From assembly GCF_000003195.3 (NCBI RefSeq), contig NC_012877.2:18809972-18873971 (forward strand): a stretch of 64,000 nt of DNA, in the 5' to 3' direction. A program made the translations under genes and the position numbers. Each line of letters opens with the position of its first letter. Within the stretch, counting starts at the first letter, position 1. Positions 1-11,131 of this stretch are shown piece after piece. The notes beneath the pieces were generated by a model that was given only the letters and a program-made list of their open reading frames with translations, was not told the origin of the DNA and did not search any database. The DNA comes from Sorghum bicolor. Lineage: Eukaryota > Streptophyta > Magnoliopsida > Poales > Poaceae.

Positions 1-601
1 GGGCTACTAGGACTCCGTCAAGGACGTTGGCACCTTCACAGCGGCATGGCAGTAGACTGCAAAACTATAAACTTAGATTTATTTACAGCCCTGGCACAGT
101 GTAGTCTTTTTTCGCAACCCTATCGGCCTATTTGGATGGAATTGAGATTGTGAATCTTGTATTGAATGAGTGGATCTTGTTTGAAAAAGTGTGGATTTGT
201 TTGCTATTTTGCTGTATACAAAATCATTGATCTAAGGTTTATCTTTTTTTTTTATATTTTTTTATATCTGTTATTAGAGACGTGTCTTCCCTGTATGTGT
301 CATTGTTAAGAAGTCATTAGTGACATGTATAGACTGAACGAGGCACTCATAAAGGTTCATCAGTGACACGTTTTGGCTGGACGCATCACTCTAATGGCTC
401 ATGGTCTCAGATATTATGACAAATAACCAATGTCATACCTTATGACAAAGAATATACAGATGTCACATGATCCATTTATGACAGTAATTTTTTGACATAT
501 AATTTTTTGTCAACTAAATGTCACAACTCTTATGTTGTGACATTATTTTCATATGTAATGACATAAATAGAAAGTCAAAAAATCACAGAATTCTTGTAGT
601 G
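1..601. mobile_element. Right end of a CACTA (En/Spm) transposon
   Basis: The segment ends TTCTTGTAGTG (591-601), the inverse of the classic CACTACAAGAA terminus. The 300 bases before it contain about a dozen TGACA/TGTCA pentamers in both orientations, for example around 413-445 and 500-560. Such subterminal repeats are where the CACTA accessory protein (TNPA type) binds. The body of the element lies left of the window, so its genes and other end cannot be seen. Bases 1-54 could be the tail of a last exon, but I cannot assign a frame. The host trinucleotide after the end is ACT; its partner is outside the window. Confidence 0.72.
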
Positions 602-734
602 ACTCTATCTGGTCTTAATCTAAATCAAGATGGTCTTGATTTGGTATTGTACTCTTTTTTTGGTCTCGATCTAAGATTCCCGATTGAATACGGTAACAGT
701 TGAGCCAATATAAATAGCCAGACGTAAAAAAAAT
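602..734. other. Short unassigned interval
   Basis: Spacer between the CACTA end and the MITE remnant. No open frame, repeat or terminus could be recognised. Confidence 0.4.
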
Positions 735-941
735 CCAGATAAAAATTTTGGCTGAAATTTAGCCTCTTTAGTATTAGGTATAGAAATATACATGAAGATA
801 AAAACTAATTACACAGTTTGGTCAAAATTTACTAGACGAATCTTTTGAGCCTAGTTAGTCTATGGTTAAACAATACTTAAAAAAAACAAACGAAAGTGCT
901 ACAGTGTCGCGAAATTTTTCAGTTCGGGAACTAAACACGGC
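735..941. mobile_element. Degenerate MITE of the GGCCTTGTTTA...TAAACAAGGCC family
   Basis: The interior matches, motif by motif, the better copy at 31598-31839 read on the other strand. Shared pieces are AAAACTAATTACACAGTTTGG, GACGAATCTTTTGAGCC, CTAGTTAGTC and AAACGAAAGTGCTACAGTGT. The right end GGGAACTAAACACGGC corresponds to the family terminus GGGAACTAAACAAGGCC with one change. The left terminus is eroded, so the start is approximate. The element is non-coding and would need a transposase supplied in trans. I do not assign the superfamily. Confidence 0.72.
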
Positions 942-1129
942 AGGAGGAACCCCTGGCTGCGCTTGTGTTCTATTTTTCAATATTTGATAATTGTCTTAGA
1001 AAACACGCAGTATGCCACTAATCCCTTGGACCCACTCACACATTATAGCTATTACATACTTTGGTAAATACGCTTTCACTTGACATAGACACTCTGGGCT
1101 CTTGGTGTCATCACTCCTGTGCTATTACA
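942..1129 (-). mobile_element. Probable 3' LTR remnant of a chromovirus
   Basis: Read on the minus strand, the chromodomain remnant at 1136-1345 runs into a purine tract (plus-strand CCTCCCCTCTCA, 1130-1141). Directly after it comes TGTAATAGCACAGG, a plausible LTR start with TG. This is the normal order for a Ty3/gypsy element: integrase end, polypurine tract, 3' LTR. The far end of the LTR was not recognised and the MITE abuts it, so the left boundary is a guess. Confidence 0.5.
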
Positions 1130-1135
1130 CCTCCC

Positions 1136-1345
1136 CTCTCAAATATCTTGATTATCCCAAGCAGGCGCATGAGGAAACCTTGCTCGTAGAACATTGTAGT
1201 CTTCTCAGGTAGCAGTGGACGCCGACAAATTGGACCAAGTCACCAGCACTTGTGGAATGGCAGCATTGCCCTTCCTGACCAGCCAACGCTCTTGAATCGT
1301 GAGTGGCTAGGTATCACCAGCCTGCAAGTCAGTAAGCACGGGTAA
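1136..1345 (-). pseudogene. Chromodomain end of a Ty3/gypsy chromovirus integrase (fragment)
   Basis: Minus-strand translation gives PLTIQERWLVRKGNAAIP, then QVLVTWSNLSASTAT, a stop, and EDYNVLRARFPHAPAW. This is the usual C-terminus of grass chromovirus polyproteins (Reina or Tekay type), where the chromodomain steers integration by reading histone marks. The conserved tryptophan expected between T and EDY is a TGA, consistent with TGG to TGA, and another stop (TAG) precedes PLTI. Nothing upstream of the chromodomain remains because element A begins at 1419. It is a dead fragment, recognised only from these roughly 65 residues. Confidence 0.72.
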
Positions 1346-2349
1346 TGTGGAGAACATCGGACTATAGTTTGGATGGTAAGGTTTTAGCTAAGAAATATGG
1401 AATACAGGGTATGCCACTTGTTGACACTCCTTAACGTCAACATTATACCATTAATTCATGCACCATACAACAAGAAAAGAGTTGTTAATGCATAGTTGTA
1501 GGGTTTTATCCTATCAAGTTCCACAAGTTGTGTTGCTCCTACTTGTTTTGCAGGTTATGCATATCTTTCCACATAAAAGTACCTCAAATGATGAAATAGA
1601 GCACACCATTGCGAAGAGCTTGTCAATACGATCGAAACGGACATATCATTTGCCCTAATCGAGTCCCAACGATGGAGTCCCCATTCGACACGATTGGAAT
1701 CCTCTAGGATACTTCGAAACCATCACCACAAGAGAGCTACAGGGACCAACCTAATAAAATTCCACAGCTCTGGTGGAATTCTGGATATTTAAGGACTAAA
1801 GTAGAAGAATTTGAGGAGGAGTAGGGATCAAGGAGACCGAACGAGATCAAGTCGAAATCACGCAAAAGTCGGTGGGAAGGATCTAGAAGATACAAGAAGG
1901 CACTGGAGCGAAGCGAGAGCGGAGAGGCAGCCACATGTAGGCCCACCTGCCTATGCCCCCTTTGCGGGACGACCTCCAATCCAACTCTTCGATGCATCCT
2001 GGTTCTTTTTCAAGTCGGTTTTGATCCGAGGGCTGTGGTGTAGCCCACCAGACTATGAAAGAAGGGGCAGACCTCCCCCCTTGAGGCAGTCACCAACAAA
2101 TCAATCAGTTCACCAGTCCTCGACTTAGGGCACCCAAGAGCTTCGCCAACTAGGGCATAGCTAGAGCATAGAATAGGAATTAGAGGAGTCAAACAACACT
2201 TGGATTCTGAATCTAGTCACGAGGAGGCAAGGTACAAGCCTTGTATTTCTCTCTTGTATTCAACATTGTTTATCTATTTGTCTTCTAATTCTTCATTGTG
2301 TTCTTCTACTTGTCTAATTCATCTTCTAGTTGTCTAATTCATCTTCTAG

Positions 2350-4813
2350 TGTAATACCCGATTTTAAGAACAAAACCAGATATGCACCATATATGAGTTA
2401 TAGAAGTCAAATCTCACATATAGCTACAAATAAGGGGTAATATCAAAAGACAATGCATAAATTATATAACGTACTTAATAAATTAGAGATAACCTTAAGC
2501 AGCAAACAACGGAAGATAACTCCAACTTCGGGTATTAACTCCACTCTACAGGATCCAACTGACTGGTTGATCACAAGCCTAAACTTCTCTTGAGGTTTGG
2601 GGGAAATAGCAAGAGTGAGTCCATGTCGAACTCAACAAGTATAGCAACTAGATTGTATAGATCCCACAATCACATGATCAGTGTGACATATATAATGTAG
2701 AGAATTAAATAATAAATAATGGGCATATTTAACACACAAAAATCATCACCGTCGATGCAAGAATCCCCAAGGCCGCTCTTGACCGTGAGCACGGCTAGTA
2801 TACCAGTTTTACACTTTATAGAGGTTGCACATCTTTACCCATGAGTCATGATTTACCCTTTCGCCCGAGGTGATCAGCCTCTTAACCCACTTCCAAGGAA
2901 GGTCGGCAGGGATCACTATGAAGCCTTTCAAAAGTTCGTCTAACATGTTAGGGCCGCAAGGTTTCCTTTGCGCGCAGATATAGAGCCCCCCTTCTGATGG
3001 CACAATGACTCGCAGCCTATACAAATACAGACAGAGGCCACACTATACCCAAAACGGTTCAGCCCCTCCGCCCTTTCGGGTAACCTCTAACAAGCTAGAA
3101 AAGGTCTTCATACTAAGCTAAAGCTAGAGCCATTATAACCCTCATGGTTTCACTGTTGTCCCGGTTATCACTTACAGATAAATCATCAAGTGGCTAAAAA
3201 GTCATTTTTATCATTTATTACTTAACATTAATCTAGTCACAGGATCATGGTCACAGAATTAAAATCTAAATGCTATACTTGCCTTGATCCATATACTCTT
3301 GTTGATCTTGCTGGTCTTACTGGTTGCCAAGGCTCTGATCTTGATCACTGAAGCACTCTTGATCACCACGAATTACTCACCGACTAATTTCGATCATCGA
3401 TCACAAACATACGGCAACAAACATACACGAAGCAAACAAGGCTACAATTAGAACAGTACACCAATTATATAAAAACAGTATAAAAAGTTTATAAAAAGAT
3501 TCTACACATCGCTACGATCACACGGACGTAAAGATCACGAAAATCGGAGCTAAAACGGAAAAGTTATGAATTTTCTAAGATTTCCTTTAGAAAAATAATT
3601 AATTAATTAGGGTCACGAAAATAAAAAGTTTTAAACTGAGAAAACAGTGTTACTAACATGTAAAGCTCATTAATACAAAACCAACGCAATTTGAATTGGT
3701 CAAATCAGAGTTAAAATGAATATTTTATGGCCAAAAGAAAGTCAGTGGCAATTCTGTAAATAGTGAAAACGTATTTTTAATCTAAAACCGAGCTGTTTGT
3801 ATTTTCCAAACTGAAAGATAAAGTGATTGGGGCTTACGTTGGTGGACATGGAGTAGGTTCACCGGCAGTGACGCTTTCTTGGAACTACAACAACGCCGGA
3901 GCAGTTGACCGTTCGTAGATGTCGTGTATATGCGAGACGATGGCGATCACGTTGTAGAGAAAAATATAAATTTTATTTTACTATCTTAGGAATTCTCAAA
4001 TTAGAGGCTTCGCATATGATAGTCTTTGATGTGCTTTGCCTAAGGGGTTGGTACATATATAGGGAGAAAAACTCCCCGCCTCCACGTCAACTAGCGATAT
4101 GGTACTAATTGATTTGCAACATTCATCTTTACTATAGGCCTAATCCATTAGTAAATAAAGACATTGACCATTGAGATCATGGGCTTGAGCGTGGGATAAA
4201 ATGAAAGATTTTATTATTTTCGAAATTAATTAATTTGGCGAATAAAATAATCCTAGAAAAGTCTAGAATTATGATTTAAGCCATGAAAAATACTCCAGAA
4301 ATTCAAGGAAAAATCTCGGAGACATTATGGAACATGAAAAAACCAATTAAAGTATTTGGATCTCATGATAAGATAATTTAGAGCATCTAAAAATTAGATT
4401 ATGCTTACAGAAAAGTGAGAACGGAAGCTGGAAAATTCCTACAAAGTTTGTAGAGACTGCTTGGTTGACGAGGAACTAAAAGAAGTGCTTTGAGTGACAA
4501 AGAAAAGATTTTAAGAAGCTCCTAATAAAAACTTGAGCTTAGAAACAAGGAATTTGGTTGTAGATAAAGATAAAGATGTACGAAGATCGTTCTACTAAAC
4601 GAAATTTTAAAAACTTTGCTTAGTCTCAACACACAAAGGAGCAACAAACAAACATCACATAAAACATATGTACCAGTATGTATGCACAACAACGTTGCTA
4701 AACCCTATGATGAATTTTAATTTAAGGAAAATTTTCATTTTACTATATTTTTAAAAATACAAAATAAATTATTTTAGCTTTATTTTCAAAGAAGCAAAAT
4801 TTAGGGTGTTACA
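2350..4813 (+). mobile_element. Element J: probable solo LTR, 2.46 kb, TSD TCTAG
   Basis: It starts TGTAATACCCGATTTT and ends AATTTAGGGTGTTACA, a TG...CA element with short inverted termini. It is flanked by perfect 5-bp duplications TCTAG (2345-2349 and 4814-4818). No long open frame or pol motif is present. Its left 300 bases resemble those of K (9651 onward): the TTTTAA(A)GAACAAAACC start and the 'GCAAGAGTGAG...CTCGACAAGTATA' stretch recur in the same order, so both belong to one family. A recombined (solo) LTR of a long-LTR retrotransposon fits best. Strand is relative only. Confidence 0.66.
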
Positions 4814-4995
4814 TCTAGTTGTCTAATTCATTGTCTAGTTCATCATTTTCTTTCCTAGTTCATCGTGTTCTTGTTCTTGTTTTAGTAATCTATCTAGTTT
4901 TCATTCTAGTTCATGTTTGAGTCGAATACTTGATAGGACTTGGGATAATTACTTATTCATAGTTGTAATGTTCATTGCCTACTTTGGTTATACGT

Positions 4996-5713
4996 TGTTG
5001 ACACCAGAAGTGGCAAATGGATATACCGCAAGCGTACGATAGTCAATGTAGCCTTCACTGGGAGTATTCTAGGTATCGTATTTTCCATGGGGAACGTGAA
5101 GTGTACTAACTAGGTTCAAGATTGCTAGGATATGATCAAAGGGTAAAGGTTGGGTATAGAGAGGTATAACTAGCACTAATATTTGGTCGGAATACTCTAT
5201 GTAAAGTGAGGTTTTCCACCTCCTCCCTTACTGGGGGCAGTAACTGAAATGGTAGATCGAGTTAAAGAGGTTTTACACCTCCTCCCCTACCAAGGTGGCA
5301 CTATACCTCAGCCCGACTTTCACCGTAGTTAACTTGCCTAACACACTAATAAGGAACTTTCCGCATAGAGAGGACTGTCACTCTCGCCTAGGTGTCTTGC
5401 AGTGCAACAAGCAACCCACACTGATAAGATTTAGTCTAGACCATATGTCTACACTATTTTACTACTCTAAGCTTGGCCAAATGCTTTGAGTAATTTACCA
5501 AAGTAAAATAGTGTGCATAGTAAGAGGTTTATACACAAAGAACTAGACCAAAATATTAAATAAGATTCGAATGTAAGACTTACAAGAAGAAAAGGCATTC
5601 TTCCCCAATATTATTTGTACCTATGTCACTACTTGTTTAGTGGATTCTTCCCCAATATGAGTAAAATGTTGATGGTTATGATAGTAGAAACAAAGGCATA
5701 AATACCATCAACA
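4996..5713 (-). mobile_element. Element I: solo LTR, 718 bp, TSD TACGT
   Basis: It starts TGTTGACACC and ends ACCATCAACA. It is flanked by perfect TACGT duplications at 4991-4995 and 5714-5718. It interrupts the LTR of A exactly where E's LTR is continuous (TTGATTATATGTCTAGGATAG near 43580). The stretch CCGCAAGCGTACG followed by GGTATCGTATTTTCC resembles the LTR ends of elements D and B when these lie on the minus strand, hence the strand call. No internal sequence remains, so it is the footprint of LTR-LTR recombination. Confidence 0.75.
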
Positions 5714-5785
5714 TACGTCTAGCATAGTTAGATTAGCTTTAGGTTTATACTCATGTTCGTATAGCACTTACCTCGAAAGCCAAGG

Positions 5786-7000
5786 TGATAGGGTACCGAT
5801 ATGATTCGGTACGAGGGTGGTCTGATCTTCACGACAGTAGATCAAAAGAACAAGGATAACTTGCCGCAAACAATGGGTAACTAGCTTTATACCTGACAAA
5901 GGTTGGTTGCGACCAAGCGACGGGGAGAGAGGCACCGAAACCACGAAGACTTCGACTCGATCTCCGAACGACCGCAGAACCACAATCTGGAACTAATCCA
6001 CACAATACGGCGCAGCCGAACGGAAGCCGTAGAGCACGAAGTAGGGGAACCCAGAGGATTCACTTCACAAGTCCAAGAAGAACAAGGAAGAAAAAAGGTT
6101 GAATAAGGCACTCAGCAGCGCGGCTGCAATATCATGTAGTTTATCAAATGATCAAAGGTTGCTGATAGTTTAGAGGTAGGGGATATTTATACTAGGAACA
6201 ACCCTCATAGATAGGTATGAAAACGAAATAGAGTTTCTGAGGGAAGGAAATGTGAAAGGTCCCCTCGGAATGGATTCCCGAACTGGCTTCGCGTGACTGT
6301 TGGCCTCCAGAACAGTTTCCAATAAACTGACCATAACTTTTTATTAGGAAGTCCAAATGATGAACCGTTTTCTTGGATGTGAAACTAGACTCCAAGAGCT
6401 TTCCAGCAATGTATGCCATGCACCACGAAACATTGTAGATTGGTATAGTTTTGCACGGCAAGTTGTACCAACATTCTGTCACGACAGACCGTTGACCTTC
6501 TGAGCAGTCTGTACTAATTCTGGTCTGCATGCAATGTGGAGTATCCAAACTGGTCGCCACTAGATTCATTGGAAAATAGACGCGACAAGCTTTCCAACAA
6601 GTCCTCATGGGCCTTCATAGCTTTTGTGGTTAAAACGTTGTGAAGATTTCTTTGCACTGGTCCGTTCTTGACTTCCACTGGTCCGTTTTTGACTCTCTGG
6701 TCCGTTTTGTAGTGTCTTCTGGAACTTGCACTGGTTCGTTCTTCACGGTCCGATTCATCCTTCTCTTCTTCTATATACCTGAGTACAATCAAGGTAGAAC
6801 ACTTAGGTAGTATATAATTCCCATTAATGTTAAAATGAATCTTCAAAAGTAGCGCGTGGACCTCTTGTTGTAGCTTCTTTGCACGACTACGTGTAACCGG
6901 TCCATCGATGACTTGGGCTGGTGTCAGTGTAGGTAAAACTTGAGTGGCTGTAGCTTGACTTGGAGCTTATGACATCTTGCTTGCTGGCATGGTCATATCA
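5786..7000 (-). repeat. H 3' LTR (left copy, 1215 bp)
   Basis: Begins TGATAGGGTACC and ends GGTCATATCA, with 5-bp inverted ends TGATA/TATCA. It differs from the right copy mainly by scattered substitutions and by lacking a 28-bp tandem duplication found there. In element orientation its first bases continue the integrase reading frame, but here a TAA near 6969 replaces the CAA present in the right copy. Confidence 0.9.
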
Positions 7001-8337
7001 TCCTCCCCCCTTCAAAAGGAGTCGTCCTCAACTCGTCCAATCCAAGGAAAGGAGATAAATCGGCGACATTGAAGCTTGTACTCACACCATATGTACTTGG
7101 GAGATCAATTTCATATGCATTGTCATTGATCTTGCGAAGCACTTCGAAGGGACCATCAGCTCTGGGCTGCAACTTGCTCTTGCGTTGTTCAGGGAATCTA
7201 TCCTTGCGTAGATGTACCCAAACGAGATCTCCAGCCTCAAATAACATTTTTTTCGACCCTTGTTTGCACGCTTCTCATATATCTTGGTCATCTTCTCAAT
7301 GTTGATTTGAGCTCAGTCATGAAGGCTCTTGACAAATTCAGCTCGCTTGCTTGCATCGAAGTTCAATCGTTCCTGCACAGGTAAAGGCAAAAGATCTATG
7401 GGAGCAGTGGGTTTGAACCCATATACAATTTCAAATGGGCAAAATTTAGTAGTCGAATGCACTGCCCTATTGTATGCAAACTCAACGTGTGGCAAACTTT
7501 CTTCCGAAAGTTTTAAATTCTTTTTGAGAACAGCTCGCAGTAACATTGATAGTGTTCGATTCATAACTTCAGTTTGTCCATCCGTTTGCGGATGACATGT
7601 TGTGGAAAACAACAACCGTGTCCCAAGTTTTCCCCATAAAGTTTTCCAGAAATAGCTCAAAAATTTTGTATCTCGATTAGAAACAATAGTATGTGGTACT
7701 CCATGCAAGCGCACAACTTCTTTGAAAAATAAATCAGCAATATGCAAAGCATCGTCACTTTTGTGGCATGAAATAAAATGCGCCATTTTACTAAATCGAT
7801 CAACCACAACAAAAATCGAATCCTTTCCCCGCTTAGTGCGTGGTAATCCAAGAACAAAATCCATAGATATGTCTTCCCATGGAGCACTAGCAATAGGAAG
7901 AGGAGTGTAAAGTCCATGAGGGTTCAAACGAGTCTTAGCTTTGTGGCATGACTCGCAGCGAAGAACATGTCTCTCCACGTCTCTTCTCATCTTTGGCCAA
8001 AAGAAGTGGTCGGCAAACACTTGCTCTGTCTTCTTGGCTCCAAAATAGCCCATAACCCACCTGCATGAGCTTCCTGCACAAGTAAAATTCGAACAGAGCA
8101 ATCTGGAATGCATAGTTTGTTAGCTCAAAATAAGAATTCATCATGCACATGATATTTTTCCCATCCTTTGCCATCACAACACTTTGTATATGGTTCAGCA
8201 AAGTATGAATTAGTAGTGTATATTTCCTTTATACTTTCTAATCCCAGAATTTTAGCATCAAGTTGTGTAAGCAAAGCATGACGTCGGGACAAAGCATCAG
8301 CTACCACATTTTCCTTTCCTTTCTTGTATTTAACCAC
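6993..8337 (-). pseudogene. pol: H integrase (pol C-terminal part), broken
   Basis: Integrase inserts the element's cDNA into the genome. Visible in order: the link region KGKENVVADALSRR, the HHCC zinc region ([11 protein letters not shown]), the catalytic core with D in [11 protein letters not shown] in IVSNRDTKF and E in [13 protein letters not shown], and the GPY/F module ([20 protein letters not shown]). No separate chromodomain follows. Breaks are a TGA at 8125-8127, a one-base loss near 8053, a TGA at 7313-7315, and a one-base loss in the G run at the polypurine tract that ends the frame at 6993. Both TGAs would be CGA (Arg) by family consensus. Catalytic residues are all present, so inactivation is by nonsense and frameshift only. 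Confidence 0.85.
7001..7012 (-). promoter_or_regulatory. H polypurine tract
   Basis: Plus-strand TCCTCCCCCCTT, i.e. AAGGGGGGAGGA on the element strand, directly abuts the 3' LTR. It would prime plus-strand DNA synthesis. It also codes: the frame through it reads ...TTPFEGG. The G run is six long, one base short of what would join the upstream integrase frame to the LTR-encoded frame. Confidence 0.8.
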
Positions 8338-8709
8338 CTAAGGAAAAGATTCAATGAATTCACACCATTTTGCATGTCTTCGGTTCAGTTTTAGTTGACC
8401 TTTAAGATGTTTCAAAGATTCATGGTCCGAGTGTATTACAAATTCTTTAGGAAAAAGATAGTGTTGCCAAGTTTCCAAACTCCGAACAAGAGCATATAGT
8501 TCTTTATCATAAACTGAATAATTAAGAGTTGGACCACTTAGCTTTTCACTGAAGTATGCAATTGGCCTTCGTTCTTGCATGAGCACACCTCCAATACCAA
8601 TTCCGCTTGCATCACATTCAATCTCAAAAGTCTTACCGAAATCGGGAAGTGCAAGGACTGGAGCTGTTGTTAGCTTCTTCTTTAACTCATCAAATGCCCT
8701 TTGATGTGC
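8338..8709 (-). pseudogene. pol: H RNase H domain of pol, broken
   Basis: RNase H removes the RNA strand during reverse transcription. The frame reads through [18 protein letters not shown] (first catalytic Asp), [38 protein letters not shown] (Glu) and [18 protein letters not shown] (Asp). It is bounded by an in-frame TAA at 8710-8712 upstream and a TAG at 8338-8340 downstream. Both interrupt what would be one continuous polyprotein with the RT before it and the integrase after it. Confidence 0.85.
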
Positions 8710-9650
8710 TTATTCCCATTTGAAAGGCACTTCTTTCTTAGTAAGCTCGTTCATAGGGGCAGCAATGGTGCTGAAATCTCTCACAAACCGCCGGTAGAAA
8801 CCAGCAAGCCCAAAGAAGCTCCTCACTTGACTCGCGTTCTGTGGAGGCATCCATTCTTGTACAGCCTTGATCTTCTCTTCATCGACCTCCACACCTTGCC
8901 CTGAGACAAGAAATCCAAGAAAAACTACCTTGTCGGTGCAAAAGGTGCACTTCTCAAGGTTAGCATACAATTGTTGCTCACGTAGGACAGCAAGCATGCA
9001 TTGGATATGTTTTACATGATCGTCAAGGGACTTGCTGTAAATTAAGATGTCATCAAAATAAACAACAACAAACTTTCCAATAAAAGCTCGAAGCGCATGG
9101 TTCATCAATCTCATAAACGTGCTAGGTGCATTTGAAAAACCGAAGGGCATCACCAACCATTCATACAGCCCAAATTTTGTTTTAAAGGCTGTTTTCCATT
9201 CATCTCCTTCTTTCATATGAAATTTGTGATAACCACTCCTTAAATCAATTTTAGTGAAAATTATGGCACCACTAAGTTCATCAAGCATATCATCTAATCT
9301 TGGGATGGGATGTCTATACCTCACAGTGATGTTGTTAATTGCACGGCAGTCCACACACATTTGCCAAGATCCATCTTTCTTAGGAACTAAAAGGACTGGG
9401 ACAGCACAAGGTGAAAGACTTTCTTGCACATACCCGTTCTTGATCAAGTCCTCCACTTGTCGCTGGATTTCCTTGGTGTCCTCAGGATTGGTGCGGTAGG
9501 CAGCGCGATTTGGGAGGGAAGCACCAGGAACCAAATCAATTTGATGCTCGATCCCTCTCTTGAGTGGCAGCCCTGGTGGCACCTCGTCTGGAAACACATC
9601 CTCGAAATCCTGTAAGACATCAAAAACAACACTTGGCAGGGTAGAGAGTA
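8710..9650 (-). pseudogene. pol: H reverse transcriptase, cut from gag/protease by element K
   Basis: Reverse transcriptase copies the element RNA to DNA. Clear family motifs in order: [36 protein letters not shown], the [12 protein letters not shown] palm motif with catalytic Asp, [17 protein letters not shown], and YFDDILIYS with the catalytic Asp pair. The thumb/connection motif [13 protein letters not shown] closes it. The frame opens directly at the K junction (9650/9651), so it has no start of its own; its N-terminal partner lies beyond 14687. It ends at a TAA (8710-8712). Confidence 0.9.
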
Positions 9651-11131
9651 TGTCGCACCCAGTTTTAAAGAACAAAACCAAGCAAGCCATATGTGTGCCC
9701 AGGAAGTCCACACATATAACAACAGAAAGGAATAGTATCAGAAACAATGTTATATAGCGGAAACATACATATAATAGACACTTACATCAGAGTATCGCGG
9801 AATGATAACTAATCTTTAGGCTCAATCTTCACAGGGACGGTTGACTGGGGGTATCATATGCCTAGCACTTGTATCCAGAGAACACCCTTCATGGCTCCAT
9901 CCTTCTAATCAACTCTTTCTAGTGGATTGGAGTGGTGGGAAATTGCAAGAGTGAGCACATGTTGTACTCGACAAGTATAACCAGGGGTTCATGAGGCTCA
10001 ATAAGCTGACACTGGTTTGACTGCATTTAGCTTTTAATGTATTTAACTTACATTAATTTTATTTACAATATTGGGTGTGTATGTATTAATCAATTTAATA
10101 TTTATTTATTTATACAAAACATGTGACATGAAAAACACCAGAACTAACATGTAGATTACATCGTTATGAATCTAACGCGACTTGAATGGGTCAAAACGGG
10201 GTTAAAATAAGCATTTTATGGCTAAAACAAACTAGTGTATTTTCTTTGTATTTCTAGAATTATTTTTATAAAGAAAAACGGTCACAAAGCTCATGTGATA
10301 TCATCATGAGATCATAATGACAACAGCACAACCTTTGATTAATTAAATAATAGATAGACAAGGCGATCTGTAGGCTAACCTTAATTTAACGTGCATAATA
10401 GGCGATGGTGAATCTGCTGCTCAATCAGTCGATCGTGAGCTGCACTTGAAGTATCTCGGTATGCAGATAGACATGCATGGTGGAAACGAGGTAGCAAATT
10501 GCCGTCATGCAGGCTGCGGCTGGTAAAATCAAGCACTGAATTGCTCAGGCTAACTAGATAGAGCAGAGAAAGAAATTGTAACCATATGAATGTTCCGTGC
10601 TCACCAATGCCAAACAAGGATCGACGGTCAGGGTTCTGGGGATGGTGAATCATAGACAGGATCTTGATGTTAGGACCGACAGTGGTTAGACTTGCAGATG
10701 GTGGCTGGTGATGCTTTGATTTTCTCATCGATCTCATGGTGAAGCATGCCAACTGCTGAGAAGCAATAGAGCCTGTACGTGGTGAAGATCATAGCGGCAG
10801 GAGCGTTTGTGGAGCACCGAGATCCAGCTACAGGTAGACGATGATAAGGCACGGAACAGTTCGGAGGCAGATCGACAAAGCTTCTTCTTGGATAGTTTGG
10901 GTCGTGCGAGCGGCCGGTGATGCAAGACGAGGCGGCGGCGGCAATAACGTCCTAGAGCTGCGTGGTATTACTCTCTACAATGGCCAGGTGAAAGGACGCA
11001 GGAGACATACGACACGTCACCTGAAAAGATTTTAACCGTTTGATCTCCATCGTGTGGCTCAGAAAACTCCCCCTACTGTGTTACTGTTTGCTGTCTAAAA
11101 ATATCTCCTTCCCGAACCGTCGCTCCATCCA

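Noticed and set aside
4996..5713. This segment as an ordinary part of the A LTR
   Set aside because: Perfect TACGT duplications and its absence from the aligned E LTR show that it is an insertion.
10381..11035. Minus- and plus-strand frames of 60-123 codons inside K
   Set aside because: No recognisable domain and overlapping frames on both strands in LTR-like sequence; treated as chance.
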